Below, piece by piece: positions 1 through 9,229 of a DNA stretch of 35,784 nt. Within the stretch, counting starts at the first letter, position 1. Each line of letters opens with the position of its first letter. Below the pieces are notes generated by a model. The model made no database searches. It was not told where the DNA came from and saw nothing but the letters and a program-made list of their open reading frames with translations. Made by a program: the position numbers and the translations under genes. The DNA is from Demequina sp. (GTDB lineage Bacteria > Actinomycetota > Actinomycetes > Actinomycetales > Demequinaceae), in contig JASBTB010000144.1 in assembly GCA_030148645.1 (NCBI GenBank), forward strand, positions 1 through 35,784. The letters are read 5' to 3'.

Positions 1-1
1 G

Positions 2-1954
2 CAAGCTCGCCAGGACGCGGAACAGGCACAACGCGCGCTCGAGGAAGCGCGACGCAACCTCAATGAGACGGACCAGCCCACCTACAAGGGATTGGGCGCC
101 CGCGTCGAGCACTTACTACGTTCGGCAGAAGAACAGTCGGCCGACGTCGTCAATCGAGCCAACACCCACGCCCAGGACACGATTGCCAGGGCAAACGTCG
201 CCGCGCAGCAGTTGCGGGCGCGCGCCGACAATGAGGTGTCGGAAATTCTGGCCCAGAGCCGACGCGAGGCCGACGAGATCAAGGCCGGAGCCGAGAGCGC
301 AGCCCAGGGCACCCGGGAAGCCTCCGAACGCCAAGCGGCCGAGGTCATCGCCAAAGCCCAACGCGAGGCCGACCGCATCACCTCCGTCATCGACACGGAA
401 ATCGCCGAGAAGCGTACGGGTGCCGAGCGAGAAGTGCACGCGCTACGTGCCACCGCAGAGCGTGAGATCACGGAACTCAAGATCTCGGGCCAGCGCGAGG
501 CCACCGAAATGGTCGACGCAGCGCGCGGCGAGGCCGAATCCACCGTGAGCAACGCCCAGGCAGAGGCGCAGCGACTGCGCGGCGAGGCGGAACAACTCCT
601 CGTCGCGGCGCGGGAGGAGGCCGACCGCATCGCCGCGGAGAGTGCGGACACGCTGGCGTCCGCGCAGGCCGAGGCGCAGACCACGCTGGAGCGGGCCAAC
701 GACCAGGCGACGACGCTCCAGCGTGAGGCCGCGTCGATCCGCGCCGAAGCCGACAAGCACGCGGCCTCCGCGCTCGCTGCGGGCCGCCGCGAGGCTGCTC
801 AGATCATGTCGTCCGTGCAGGCGGAAACGGAAAACCTCAAGGTCGAGGCTTCGCAATACCACGGGAGTACCACGGCGGCTGCCGACGAATACGCCAGCGC
901 CAAGCAGGCAGAGGCCGACAAATACGACCAGGCCACACGTACGCAAGCCGACGAATACGCCAGCGCCAAGCAGGCAGAGGCCGACAAATACGACCAGGCC
1001 ACACGCGACCAGGGCGAACGTGCCGCCGCCGAGAGGATCGCAGCCGCCGAGCGCTACTTCGCAGCGAAAGTGGGCGAGGCCGATCAGTATCACGGCTCCA
1101 AGTTGGTCGAGGCCGACCAGTACCACGCCACCACGACAGCGGACGCGGACCAGTACGACGCGGACCTGAGGGCCGCCGCCGAACACTACGACGTGCAGAC
1201 CCGCCAGCGCGCCGACAACGACACCGCCGACCTTCGCAAGCGCGCGGAATCCGACACCAAGAAGTTGCGCGCCCAGGCAGCGGCCGAGGCCAAGGCACTG
1301 CGAGACGAGGCTTCGGCCGAGGCGGAATCGTTGGTGAACGACGCGCGCGCCCAAGCCAAGAGCATGATCGATTCTGCGGCCGCGCAGGCCCAGCAGTTGC
1401 GCGCAGAGGCCCACGGCGATGCAGAGTCCGCGAGAGAAGAGGCGCGTCGCACCCGGGAGGATCTGCAGATTGAGATCGCCCAGCGACGGGAGGCAGCGGA
1501 AGCCGCACTCGCGGAACGCCACCACGCCGCGCGGGCCGAATCGGAGGCCATGGTGGCGGATGCGAGGACGCGCGCCGACGAGGCCGAGGCAAGGCTCACG
1601 GATGCCCTCGAACGCGCGGAACAGGCCCGCCGCGACGCGGAGGAGCACGCTCGTACCCTGCTGAGCAACGCGCGCCACAATGCGGACGACATCGTCTCGC
1701 AGTCGCGGGAGCACGCCGAGACGATTATCTCCGAAGCCGTGGCGGATGCCGAGCGGGAGCGCTCGCTCGCCTCGAAGGAGGTCGAGGAGCTCAACCTCCA
1801 GCGAGAGTCGATCACCACCTACCTCGATGACCTACGCTCGCTCCTGTCCTCGGACCCTGTGAACAACCTCGCGGCCGCTTCGCGCCTGGTTGACCAGCAC
1901 GCCGCCGAGGGCTCGGTGGGCGCGCCCGATGGCGACTCCGGCCACGAGGACTGA
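2..1954 (+). CDS. Scy/FilP-like polar coiled-coil protein, 3' part (5' end outside window)
   Basis: The reading frame is open from base 2 to a TGA at 1952-1954, so about 650 C-terminal residues are visible and the true start lies upstream. A TTG at 92 should not be taken as the start because the frame before it already reads as coiled coil. The protein is almost entirely Ala/Glu/Arg/Gln-rich helix. Near its visible start it has a YKGLGARVEHLLRSAEE segment of the kind found after the DivIVA-like N-terminus in Streptomyces Scy. Between about nt 848 and 1210 it is built from 11-residue units beginning A-[DE]-x-Y. Scy and FilP are known cytoskeletal proteins of actinobacterial polar growth with hendecad-based coiled coils; the assignment here is by resemblance. 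The C-terminus ends in an acidic, non-repetitive tail. Confidence 0.75.
   Translation, partial: QARQDAEQAQRALEEARRNLNETDQPTYKGLGARVEHLLRSAEEQSADVVNRANTHAQDTIARANVAAQQLRARADNEVSEILAQSRREADEIKAGAESAAQGTREASERQAAEVIAKAQREADRITSVIDTEIAEKRTGAEREVHALRATAEREITELKISGQREATEMVDAARGEAESTVSNAQAEAQRLRGEAEQLLVAAREEADRIAAESADTLASAQAEAQTTLERANDQATTLQREAASIRAEADKHAASALAAGRREAAQIMSSVQAETENLKVEASQYHGSTTAAADEYASAKQAEADKYDQATRTQADEYASAKQAEADKYDQATRDQGERAAAERIAAAERYFAAKVGEADQYHGSKLVEADQYHATTTADADQYDADLRAAAEHYDVQTRQRADNDTADLRKRAESDTKKLRAQAAAEAKALRDEASAEAESLVNDARAQAKSMIDSAAAQAQQLRAEAHGDAESAREEARRTREDLQIEIAQRREAAEAALAERHHAARAESEAMVADARTRADEAEARLTDALERAEQARRDAEEHARTLLSNARHNADDIVSQSREHAETIISEAVADAERERSLASKEVEELNLQRESITTYLDDLRSLLSSDPVNNLAAASRLVDQHAAEGSVGAPDGDSGHED
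881..1012 (+). repeat. 66-bp tandem duplication inside the coiled-coil gene
   Basis: Positions 881-939 and 947-1005 are identical over 59 bases, and the period is 66 bp (22 codons, exactly two 11-residue units). Each copy encodes an ADEYASAKQAE unit followed by an ADKYDQATR unit. The duplication keeps the frame and the hendecad register. Near-perfect DNA identity suggests a recent duplication or ongoing copy-number change. Confidence 0.95.
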
Positions 1955-1955
1955 C

Positions 1956-2366
1956 GTGGTCACGGACCGCGGTCAGGACGCCTTCGCCCTTGCCGCGCGT
2001 CTCGAGCGGCAACGCCAGGCGGAAAGCGCCCAGGCGGCAGCGATGGTGAAGACGTTCGCCACACAGGCGAAAGCCGCGGGGATCGAGGCAACGCGGCTTA
2101 CCGCTCGCCCGTATTCCGGCAGGACGCCACTGAAGACCGACGTAGTCGGATGGTACATCAAACGCGACTGCAGTGTCGGGGTGAGCGTCGCCGGGGACTT
2201 CTACGTGCTGCTTGCCGCTGGCGGATGGTCGGCGCGGCTCAAGGGCGTACACCTGGAGCCGTCCGACCCGCCGCTGGAACTCGGTCGAGGGGCACGAGAC
2301 GGCGAGTCCATGCCCATCGACAAGGCACTCGCGATACGTCTCGCGGCGGGCAGCACCTGGCCGTGA
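1956..2366 (+). CDS. Small protein of unknown function downstream of the coiled-coil gene
   Basis: I do not recognise this 136-residue protein. The chosen start is GTG at 1956, two bases after the upstream stop, because GAGGA at 1946-1950 is well placed for it. An in-frame ATG at 1929 would overlap the upstream gene and has no clear ribosome site. The N-terminal third is a charged, Ala/Gln/Arg-rich helix. The rest looks like a small globular domain with a predicted beta-rich stretch (VGWYIKRDCSVGVSVAGDFYVLL) and no obvious signal peptide or membrane segment. The tight spacing to the coiled-coil gene implies one transcript and perhaps a shared role. It ends 31 bp from a convergent hydrolase gene. 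Confidence 0.7.
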   Translation: MVTDRGQDAFALAARLERQRQAESAQAAAMVKTFATQAKAAGIEATRLTARPYSGRTPLKTDVVGWYIKRDCSVGVSVAGDFYVLLAAGGWSARLKGVHLEPSDPPLELGRGARDGESMPIDKALAIRLAAGSTWP

Positions 2367-2397
2367 CCGGGGCTGTGCGTGCGCCTGTCCTGTGCCG

Positions 2398-3150
2398 CTA
2401 AGTCCGGACGATGCCGTCGATCAGTCGCGCGACCACCGCGGGTTTCTCGACGTGCACCAGATGCCCCGCCCCTGCGGCGACCGTCACCTCCACGCCGAGC
2501 CCGTGAGCCATCGCGGCGGCCTCCTCGGGCGTCGTGAGAGCGTCGTCGTCGCCCCGCACCACAAACGAGGGGGCCTCGCACGACGCGAGGGTGGAGAGCC
2601 GGTCGGGCCGGGCCGCCATGGCCCGCTGACCCCACGCCACGCCCTGCCCCTCCTGCCGTGCCACATTGGCGACGACGGAGGCGAACAGGTCGCCATCGGC
2701 TCGTGCTGTGGCCCCCAGGAGGCCCTCTGCCGTCTTTCGCGGGTCCGCCACACGCCCGAGCGCCGTGGCCTCCTCAGCGGCTGCCAGGCGGCGGGCGCGG
2801 GCCTCCTCGGTGTCGGCCCCTGCCCGGGTCCCAATCAGTCCCAGCCCTGCCACGGCGTCGGGGTGGCGCTCGAGAACGGCCATGGCGACGTACCCGCCCA
2901 TCGAACTACCCACCCAGATGGCGTGGCGAGATCCCGTGGCCTCTCGCACAGCGGCGACCGCGGCATCGGCGATCAGTGTGAGGCAGGGCGGGTTTGGCGA
3001 CGCGGGCATGCTGCCGATGCCGGGGGGGTCAAAGGTGAGAATGTCGCCCACGGGGGCGGTCAGTTCCGCGAGCAGTGGCTCCCATTGTTCGCGATCGAGC
3101 GGAAAGGCGTTCAGGAGCACAAGCGGTGTTTCGGTGGACAGCACTTTCAT
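2398..3150 (-). CDS. Alpha/beta hydrolase
   Basis: This 250-residue protein has an alpha/beta-hydrolase fold. The nucleophile elbow is G-S-S-M-G-G with Ser83, the acid is likely in the GDDD segment near residues 200-203, and the catalytic His is His230 in GAGHLVHVEKP. DPPGIGSM near residue 41 is the usual oxyanion-loop region. The family includes esterases, lipases and C-C hydrolases; the substrate cannot be read from the sequence. The start is ATG at 3150 with AGGAG upstream. It shares an ATGA overlap (3147-3150) with the stop of the preceding hydrolase gene, so the two are translationally coupled. No signal peptide is seen, so it should be cytoplasmic. Confidence 0.88.
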   Translation of the reverse strand: MKVLSTETPLVLLNAFPLDREQWEPLLAELTAPVGDILTFDPPGIGSMPASPNPPCLTLIADAAVAAVREATGSRHAIWVGSSMGGYVAMAVLERHPDAVAGLGLIGTRAGADTEEARARRLAAAEEATALGRVADPRKTAEGLLGATARADGDLFASVVANVARQEGQGVAWGQRAMAARPDRLSTLASCEAPSFVVRGDDDALTTPEEAAAMAHGLGVEVTVAAGAGHLVHVEKPAVVARLIDGIVRT

Positions 3151-3872
3151 GACGCATCTCCTGGGGTGACGACTGCGGTGGCGGGAACGACGGTGGGGAG
3201 GGCTGTCGCACCTGGCACGACGGCACCCACCAGCAGGTCGAGAACGATGCGCACGTACTTCTCGCCCACCCACAGGTGCTTGGCCCCCTCGACGGGGATC
3301 ACGCGGGCCTGGCTCAGGGGTGCGAAACCGGCAGTGGCGCGGTCCGGGGTGAGGAAATCATCGAACTCGGGGACGAGCACCGTTACGGGCTTACCGCTTC
3401 GCGCCCACGTGCCGAGGTCCGGCGCCGTGGCACGGCGAAGCGGCGGCGACAACAACACCGCTCCCTCAACATCCAGGTCTGCGCCGTGCATGAGCGCGAC
3501 TTCGGTCCCGAAACTCCAGCCCACGAGCCAGCGGCGTGGCAACCCCCGGTCGACGGCGAACTGGACCGCTGCACGCAGGTCGGCCGCCTCGCCCACCCCC
3601 TCGTCGAACCGGCCTTGCGACGTGCCGCGCGGCGAGGACGTGCCGCGGGTGTTGAACCTGATCACCGCCACCTCCGCCAGATAGGGCAATCGCCACGCCG
3701 CCTTGCGCAACACATGCGAATCCATGAACCCGCCATGGGTCGGCAATGGATGCACGGTGATCAGGGTTGCGGAAATCCTGCCCGACGCCGGCAACGCGAG
3801 TTCTCCCACCAGCGTGAGCCCATCTTCGGTCACCAACTCGATGTCCTCGCGCTCAGCGGGCAGCACCGTCAT
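3147..3872 (-). CDS. Alpha/beta hydrolase (GWSFG type)
   Basis: This 241-residue alpha/beta hydrolase has the elbow G-W-S-F-G (Ser120), an FDDF acid region at 170-173 and His199 in GAKHLW. An early HPLPTHGGFMD segment (residues 41-51) and FNTRGTSSPRG (73-83) match small dienelactone-hydrolase-like and YsgF-like proteins. The substrate is unknown. I chose ATG at 3872, 19 bp after the zinc-ribbon gene. A GTG at 3899 overlapping that gene's stop is also possible and would add nine residues. The 3' end overlaps the next hydrolase by 4 bp. Two different hydrolases (not close copies) made together with a metal-binding protein suggests a small conserved module, but no pathway is evident. Confidence 0.85.
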   Translation of the reverse strand: MTVLPAEREDIELVTEDGLTLVGELALPASGRISATLITVHPLPTHGGFMDSHVLRKAAWRLPYLAEVAVIRFNTRGTSSPRGTSQGRFDEGVGEAADLRAAVQFAVDRGLPRRWLVGWSFGTEVALMHGADLDVEGAVLLSPPLRRATAPDLGTWARSGKPVTVLVPEFDDFLTPDRATAGFAPLSQARVIPVEGAKHLWVGEKYVRIVLDLLVGAVVPGATALPTVVPATAVVTPGDAS

Positions 3873-3891
3873 GGCGCCGATCTCGGTTGGT

Positions 3892-4203
3892 TCAACCACG
3901 TGTTCTCCCAAAGGTCTGCCAACAGGCTCGGTGCCAGTGCCGGCGGTCTGCTTGCGCAGCATCGGCGCCGAACAAGCCATCCGCCGCCCACGCCACGATG
4001 TGTTCCTGAGTGCCGGGAACCTCTCGCCCGCACGCCGGGCACGTATAGACCTTGTCCGAGGGCCGGGGTATCGCCACCCAGTAGTCCTCGCCGCCAGGGC
4101 CCCGCTGGCGTTGAGCTCCAATTCCCCCAAGTGCGCGCTCCACGTCGAGTTCGGGGTGAGGCTGTCCGTAGGGGCGCTTGGCGGATCGGCGCTTGGACGG
4201 CAT
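3892..4203 (-). CDS. Small zinc-ribbon protein, actinobacterial conserved hypothetical
   Basis: This 103-residue protein carries C55-P-A-C58 and, further on, RRHWHRACW with His91 and Cys94. This is a plausible four-ligand zinc site, with His68 and His89 also nearby. Short actinobacterial proteins with the pattern CPxC ... HxVAW ... RRHWHxxCW are common and often carry the uninformative name 'ATP/GTP-binding protein'. I see no nucleotide-binding motif here. The N-terminal 40 residues are basic and low in complexity. ATG at 4203 has no ribosome site but has a TAGACT box 6 bp upstream, so the message may be leaderless. It is the first gene of an operon with the two hydrolases downstream. Confidence 0.85.
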   Translation of the reverse strand: MPSKRRSAKRPYGQPHPELDVERALGGIGAQRQRGPGGEDYWVAIPRPSDKVYTCPACGREVPGTQEHIVAWAADGLFGADAAQADRRHWHRACWQTFGRTRG

Positions 4204-4209
4204 GGTTCG

Positions 4210-4215
4210 AGTCTA
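4210..4215 (-). promoter_or_regulatory. Probable -10 box for the zinc-ribbon/hydrolase operon (leaderless)
   Basis: On the minus strand TAGACT is followed by six bases (CGAACC) and then ATG at 4203. With transcription starting about 7 nt after the box, the first transcribed base would be the start codon. No convincing -35 box is visible. The same hexamer stands before bgl. Confidence 0.55.
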
Positions 4216-4256
4216 CGGAAAGTTGCACGCCGACAACTCACGGGCACACGGGCCGA

Positions 4257-4285
4257 CGCCGCGCCGGAGGGGGATCGGCGCGGCG
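4257..4285 (-). terminator. GC-rich hairpin downstream of the beta-glucosidase gene
   Basis: CGCCGCGCC (4257-4265) pairs with GGCGCGGCG (4277-4285), and G4266-C4276 adds a tenth pair. The hairpin lies 8 bp past the bgl stop. There is no T-tract, so it would be an actinobacterial U-less terminator or a 3'-end stabiliser. Confidence 0.55.
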
Positions 4286-4293
4286 CCGGACCA

Positions 4294-5739
4294 CTAGTAA
4301 GCGCGAGGAGGATTCTCTACGACAGACTCCAGCGTGTCGAGCGGGGCAATGGCGCGGGTCCGTATGGTCTCCCGGTACCAATAGGCGGAATCTTTCCACG
4401 TGCGCTCTTGCGAGGCGTAGTCAACCCTCAACAGTCCGAAGCGCTTGGAGTACCCATAGGCCCACTCGAAGTTGTCCATGAGGCTCCAGGCCATGTAGCC
4501 CCGGATGTCTGCGCCCTCGGCACGCGCCTTCAGAAGCGCCCCCATGTGGTCGTGCAGGTACGTGTAGCGGTCGACGTCGCGGATGCGGCCATCATCGCTC
4601 ACCTCGTCGGGCCAGGAGGCGCCGTTCTCTGTGACGATCATCGGCAGACCCATGTCGCGATGCATGCGCATCAGGTGTGCATGGAAGCCGCTTTCATCGA
4701 CGTTCCATCCCATCGTGGTGCGCTTTCCCACCAGGGGCATGAACTCCGCGTCGTCCGCGCCGGGCCAGCAGTGATGGACCGTCGAGTTGTGGCCGTCCTG
4801 TCCCGACGGGCGATGAGGCGCGTCGTTGAAGCGGACTACATGGCTTGAGTAGTAGTTGACGCCCAGCACGTCCAGCGTGCCCTTGATCGCGTCCAGGTCT
4901 CCCTCGTGTACAAACGACCAGTCGGTGAGGGAGGACGTGGAGTCGAGGACAATCGCCGGGTACTTCCCTGTCGTGTAGGGGTCCATGAATATCCGGTTGG
5001 CCAACGCGTCGACCTTCTGGGCCACGGCGACGTCTCGTGGGTCGGCCACGTTCCACGGTCGGGGTAGGTGAGAATTGAGCACGATGCTCACGCGGGCCTC
5101 CGGGTGGACCTCCTTGATCGCCTTGTAGGCAAGCCCGTGTGCGAGGTTGAGGTGGTGTGCCGCCGCAAGCGACGCGGCGGGCTCGCTGCGACCGGGCGCA
5201 TGGGCGCCGGAGGCGTAACCCAGGAACGCCGTGCACCATGGCTCGTTGAAGGTCGTCCAATAGGTGACGCGCTCCTTGAACTCCTCCACCGTGCCCCGGG
5301 CGTATTCGACAAAACGGTCGACAATCGCGCGCTCGGGCCAGCCACCGGCGTCCTCGAGCGGTTGCGGCAGGTCCCAGTGGTAGAGGGTGACCAGGGGCTC
5401 GATTCCGTACTTATCGAGCTCGTCCAAGACCCGGTGGTAGAACGCGAATCCCTCATCGTTGAAGTCGCCATCGCCCGTAGGCCGGATGCGTGGCCAGGCC
5501 ATCGAGAAGCGGTAGGCGGTCAGGCCGATTTCGGCCATGGCCTTGATATCCTGCGCGTACTTGTGGAAGTGATCGCACGCCTCGTCCCCGGTATCGCCAT
5601 TGAGCGTGCGGCCCTGGGTGTGCGCGAACGTGTCCCAGATGCTCGCCAGCCTGCCGCCCTCGTGGGCGCCGCCCTCGATCTGGTAGGACGCCGTGGAGGC
5701 GCCAAAGAGAAAGTCGTCGGGAAACGGGGTGGAAGACAT
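4294..5739 (-). CDS. Beta-glucosidase, glycoside hydrolase family 1
   Basis: This 481-residue GH1 enzyme is full length for the family (about 440-480). The N-terminal FPDDFLFGASTASYQIEGG (residues 6-24) is the family signature. The acid/base Glu166 is in TFNEPW and the nucleophile Glu371 is in IVTENGA. It is a retaining glycosidase likely to release glucose from cellobiose or related beta-glucosides. The absence of a signal peptide puts it in the cytoplasm, where it would act on imported oligosaccharides. ATG at 5739 has no ribosome site but a TAGACT box lies 7 bp upstream. A perfect LacI-family palindrome just beyond it implies sugar-responsive repression. No transporter or regulator gene is adjacent, so the partners must be elsewhere. 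Confidence 0.95.
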   Translation of the reverse strand: MSSTPFPDDFLFGASTASYQIEGGAHEGGRLASIWDTFAHTQGRTLNGDTGDEACDHFHKYAQDIKAMAEIGLTAYRFSMAWPRIRPTGDGDFNDEGFAFYHRVLDELDKYGIEPLVTLYHWDLPQPLEDAGGWPERAIVDRFVEYARGTVEEFKERVTYWTTFNEPWCTAFLGYASGAHAPGRSEPAASLAAAHHLNLAHGLAYKAIKEVHPEARVSIVLNSHLPRPWNVADPRDVAVAQKVDALANRIFMDPYTTGKYPAIVLDSTSSLTDWSFVHEGDLDAIKGTLDVLGVNYYSSHVVRFNDAPHRPSGQDGHNSTVHHCWPGADDAEFMPLVGKRTTMGWNVDESGFHAHLMRMHRDMGLPMIVTENGASWPDEVSDDGRIRDVDRYTYLHDHMGALLKARAEGADIRGYMAWSLMDNFEWAYGYSKRFGLLRVDYASQERTWKDSAYWYRETIRTRAIAPLDTLESVVENPPRAY

Positions 5740-5746
5740 GGCCAGC

Positions 5747-5766
5747 AGTCTACCCGAAACGTTTCG
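5747..5766 (-). promoter_or_regulatory. bgl promoter with LacI-family operator
   Basis: The 12-bp perfect palindrome CGAAACGTTTCG occupies 5755-5766. It is the classic core recognised by LacI/GalR-family repressors. TAGACT (minus strand, 5747-5752) follows two bases later, and ATG comes 7 nt after that at 5739. A repressor here would cover the promoter spacer and block RNA polymerase. Which LacI-family protein binds cannot be told from the window. Confidence 0.75.
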
Positions 5767-5773
5767 ACTACTC

Positions 5774-5791
5774 GGCGGGTGTCCACCCGCC
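5774..5791 (-). terminator. Hairpin closing the ATP synthase-nucS transcript
   Basis: GGCGGGTG (5774-5781) pairs with CACCCGCC (5784-5791), beginning 5 bp after the nucS stop. The stem is strong and has no T-run. It lies between nucS and the bgl operator, so it probably insulates the sugar-regulated gene from read-through. Confidence 0.6.
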
Positions 5792-5796
5792 TGCGT

Positions 5797-6498
5797 CTAG
5801 AACAGGCGCGCGGAGGCATCGTCGGCGCCGCGCATCGCCTCGTAGTCCAGCACCAGGCAGCGGATGCCCCTGTCCTGCGCAAGCACTCGCGCCTGCGGCT
5901 TGATCTCCTGAGCCGCGAACACGCCGACGACAGGGCGCAGGAGCGGGTCCCGATTCAGCAGTTCGAGGTAGCGCGTGAGCTGCTCGACGCCATCGATGTC
6001 TCCCCTGCGCTTGATTTCCACGGCAACCGCGCGGCCTGTGGCATCGCGAGCCAGCACGTCCACCGGGCCGATAGCCGTGGGGTACTCGCGTCGCACGAGC
6101 GTGTGCCCCACCCCCAGGAGAGCCACCTGTTCGGCGAGCAACGCTTGCAGGTGAGCCTCGACGCCGTCCTTGACGAGCCCCGGGTCCACACCGAGCTCGT
6201 GTTCGGTGTCGGCGAAGACTTCGAGCAGATCGATCTCGAGGCGGTCGTCGGTCTTGTCGTGCTGGACGATCCACCGAGCCACCGGCCTCTCGGCGTCGTC
6301 CGACGGCACCGCGTCCAAGGTCTCGACCCGCAGAGAACACGGCGGGCTCATCCAGTTGAGCGGCTTGTAGGAGCCGCCGTCGGAGTGCAGCAAGACCGAG
6401 CCGTCGGCCTTGACCATGATCGCTCGGGTGGCGGCGGGCAAGTGTGCGTTGAGCCGACCCGAGTACCGGGCCACGCAACGCGCAATGACGACGCGCAC
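5797..6498 (-). CDS. nucS: NucS/EndoMS mismatch-specific endonuclease
   Basis: This 233-residue protein matches NucS/EndoMS, the mismatch-repair endonuclease of Actinobacteria and archaea that lack MutS/MutL. The N-terminal DNA-binding half has the typical MRVVIARC start and [10 protein letters not shown] segment (45-53). The C-terminal RecB-like nuclease domain shows GPVD (Asp147), VEIKRR (Glu161, Lys163) and a QLTRYLELL helix. It ends in ARLF, resembling the beta-clamp-binding tail of known NucS proteins. The GTG start at 6498 lies 11 bp after atpC, so it is probably co-transcribed with the ATP synthase operon. The nearest upstream gene differs from M. tuberculosis, where several genes separate atpC from nucS. 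Confidence 0.95.
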   Translation of the reverse strand: MRVVIARCVARYSGRLNAHLPAATRAIMVKADGSVLLHSDGGSYKPLNWMSPPCSLRVETLDAVPSDDAERPVARWIVQHDKTDDRLEIDLLEVFADTEHELGVDPGLVKDGVEAHLQALLAEQVALLGVGHTLVRREYPTAIGPVDVLARDATGRAVAVEIKRRGDIDGVEQLTRYLELLNRDPLLRPVVGVFAAQEIKPQARVLAQDRGIRCLVLDYEAMRGADDASARLF

Positions 6499-6509
6499 GG
6501 CCCGATACG

Positions 6510-6764
6510 CTAGCGCTCGGCGCGTTCGGCCACGATCGTGATGACGTCGTGGTCAAACGAGAGGAACCCACCCGTGATGTCGACCAGACGGTCGTCGCCG
6601 CTGGCCTCAACGACCTTCACCACGCCGGCGCCGAGCACGGACAGGATGGGCTCGTGCCCCGGTAAGAGCCCGATCGAGCCCTCCACGGCTGGAGCGGTGA
6701 CGAAGGTCGCCTCACCCTCCCACAGGACGCGGTCGGGTGCGACGATGTCGACGGTGAGCGCCAT
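6510..6764 (-). CDS. atpC: ATP synthase epsilon subunit (short form)
   Basis: This 84-residue protein is the N-terminal beta-sandwich of F1 epsilon, with [15 protein letters not shown] at the start and the [14 protein letters not shown] motif (residues 30-43). It sits in the central stalk and contacts gamma and the c-ring. It ends just after the sandwich ([12 protein letters not shown]). The two-helix C-terminal domain that inhibits ATP hydrolysis in many bacteria (full length about 130 residues) is therefore missing. The start is ATG at 6764, three bases after the atpD stop. Confidence 0.95.
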   Translation of the reverse strand: MALTVDIVAPDRVLWEGEATFVTAPAVEGSIGLLPGHEPILSVLGAGVVKVVEASGDDRLVDITGGFLSFDHDVITIVAERAER

Positions 6765-6767
6765 GGC

Positions 6768-9226
<2,459 letters not shown>

Positions 9227-9229
9227 GCG

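Noticed and set aside
443-1714. Long minus-strand frames opposite the coiled-coil gene
   Set aside because: They are Val/Gly/Arg/Leu repeats mirrored from the Ala/Glu-rich coiled coil, so they are artefacts of its repetitive codons.
2212-3684. 490-residue plus-strand open frame opposite the hydrolases
   Set aside because: It is antisense to two clear alpha/beta hydrolases with catalytic triads and has no coding character of its own.
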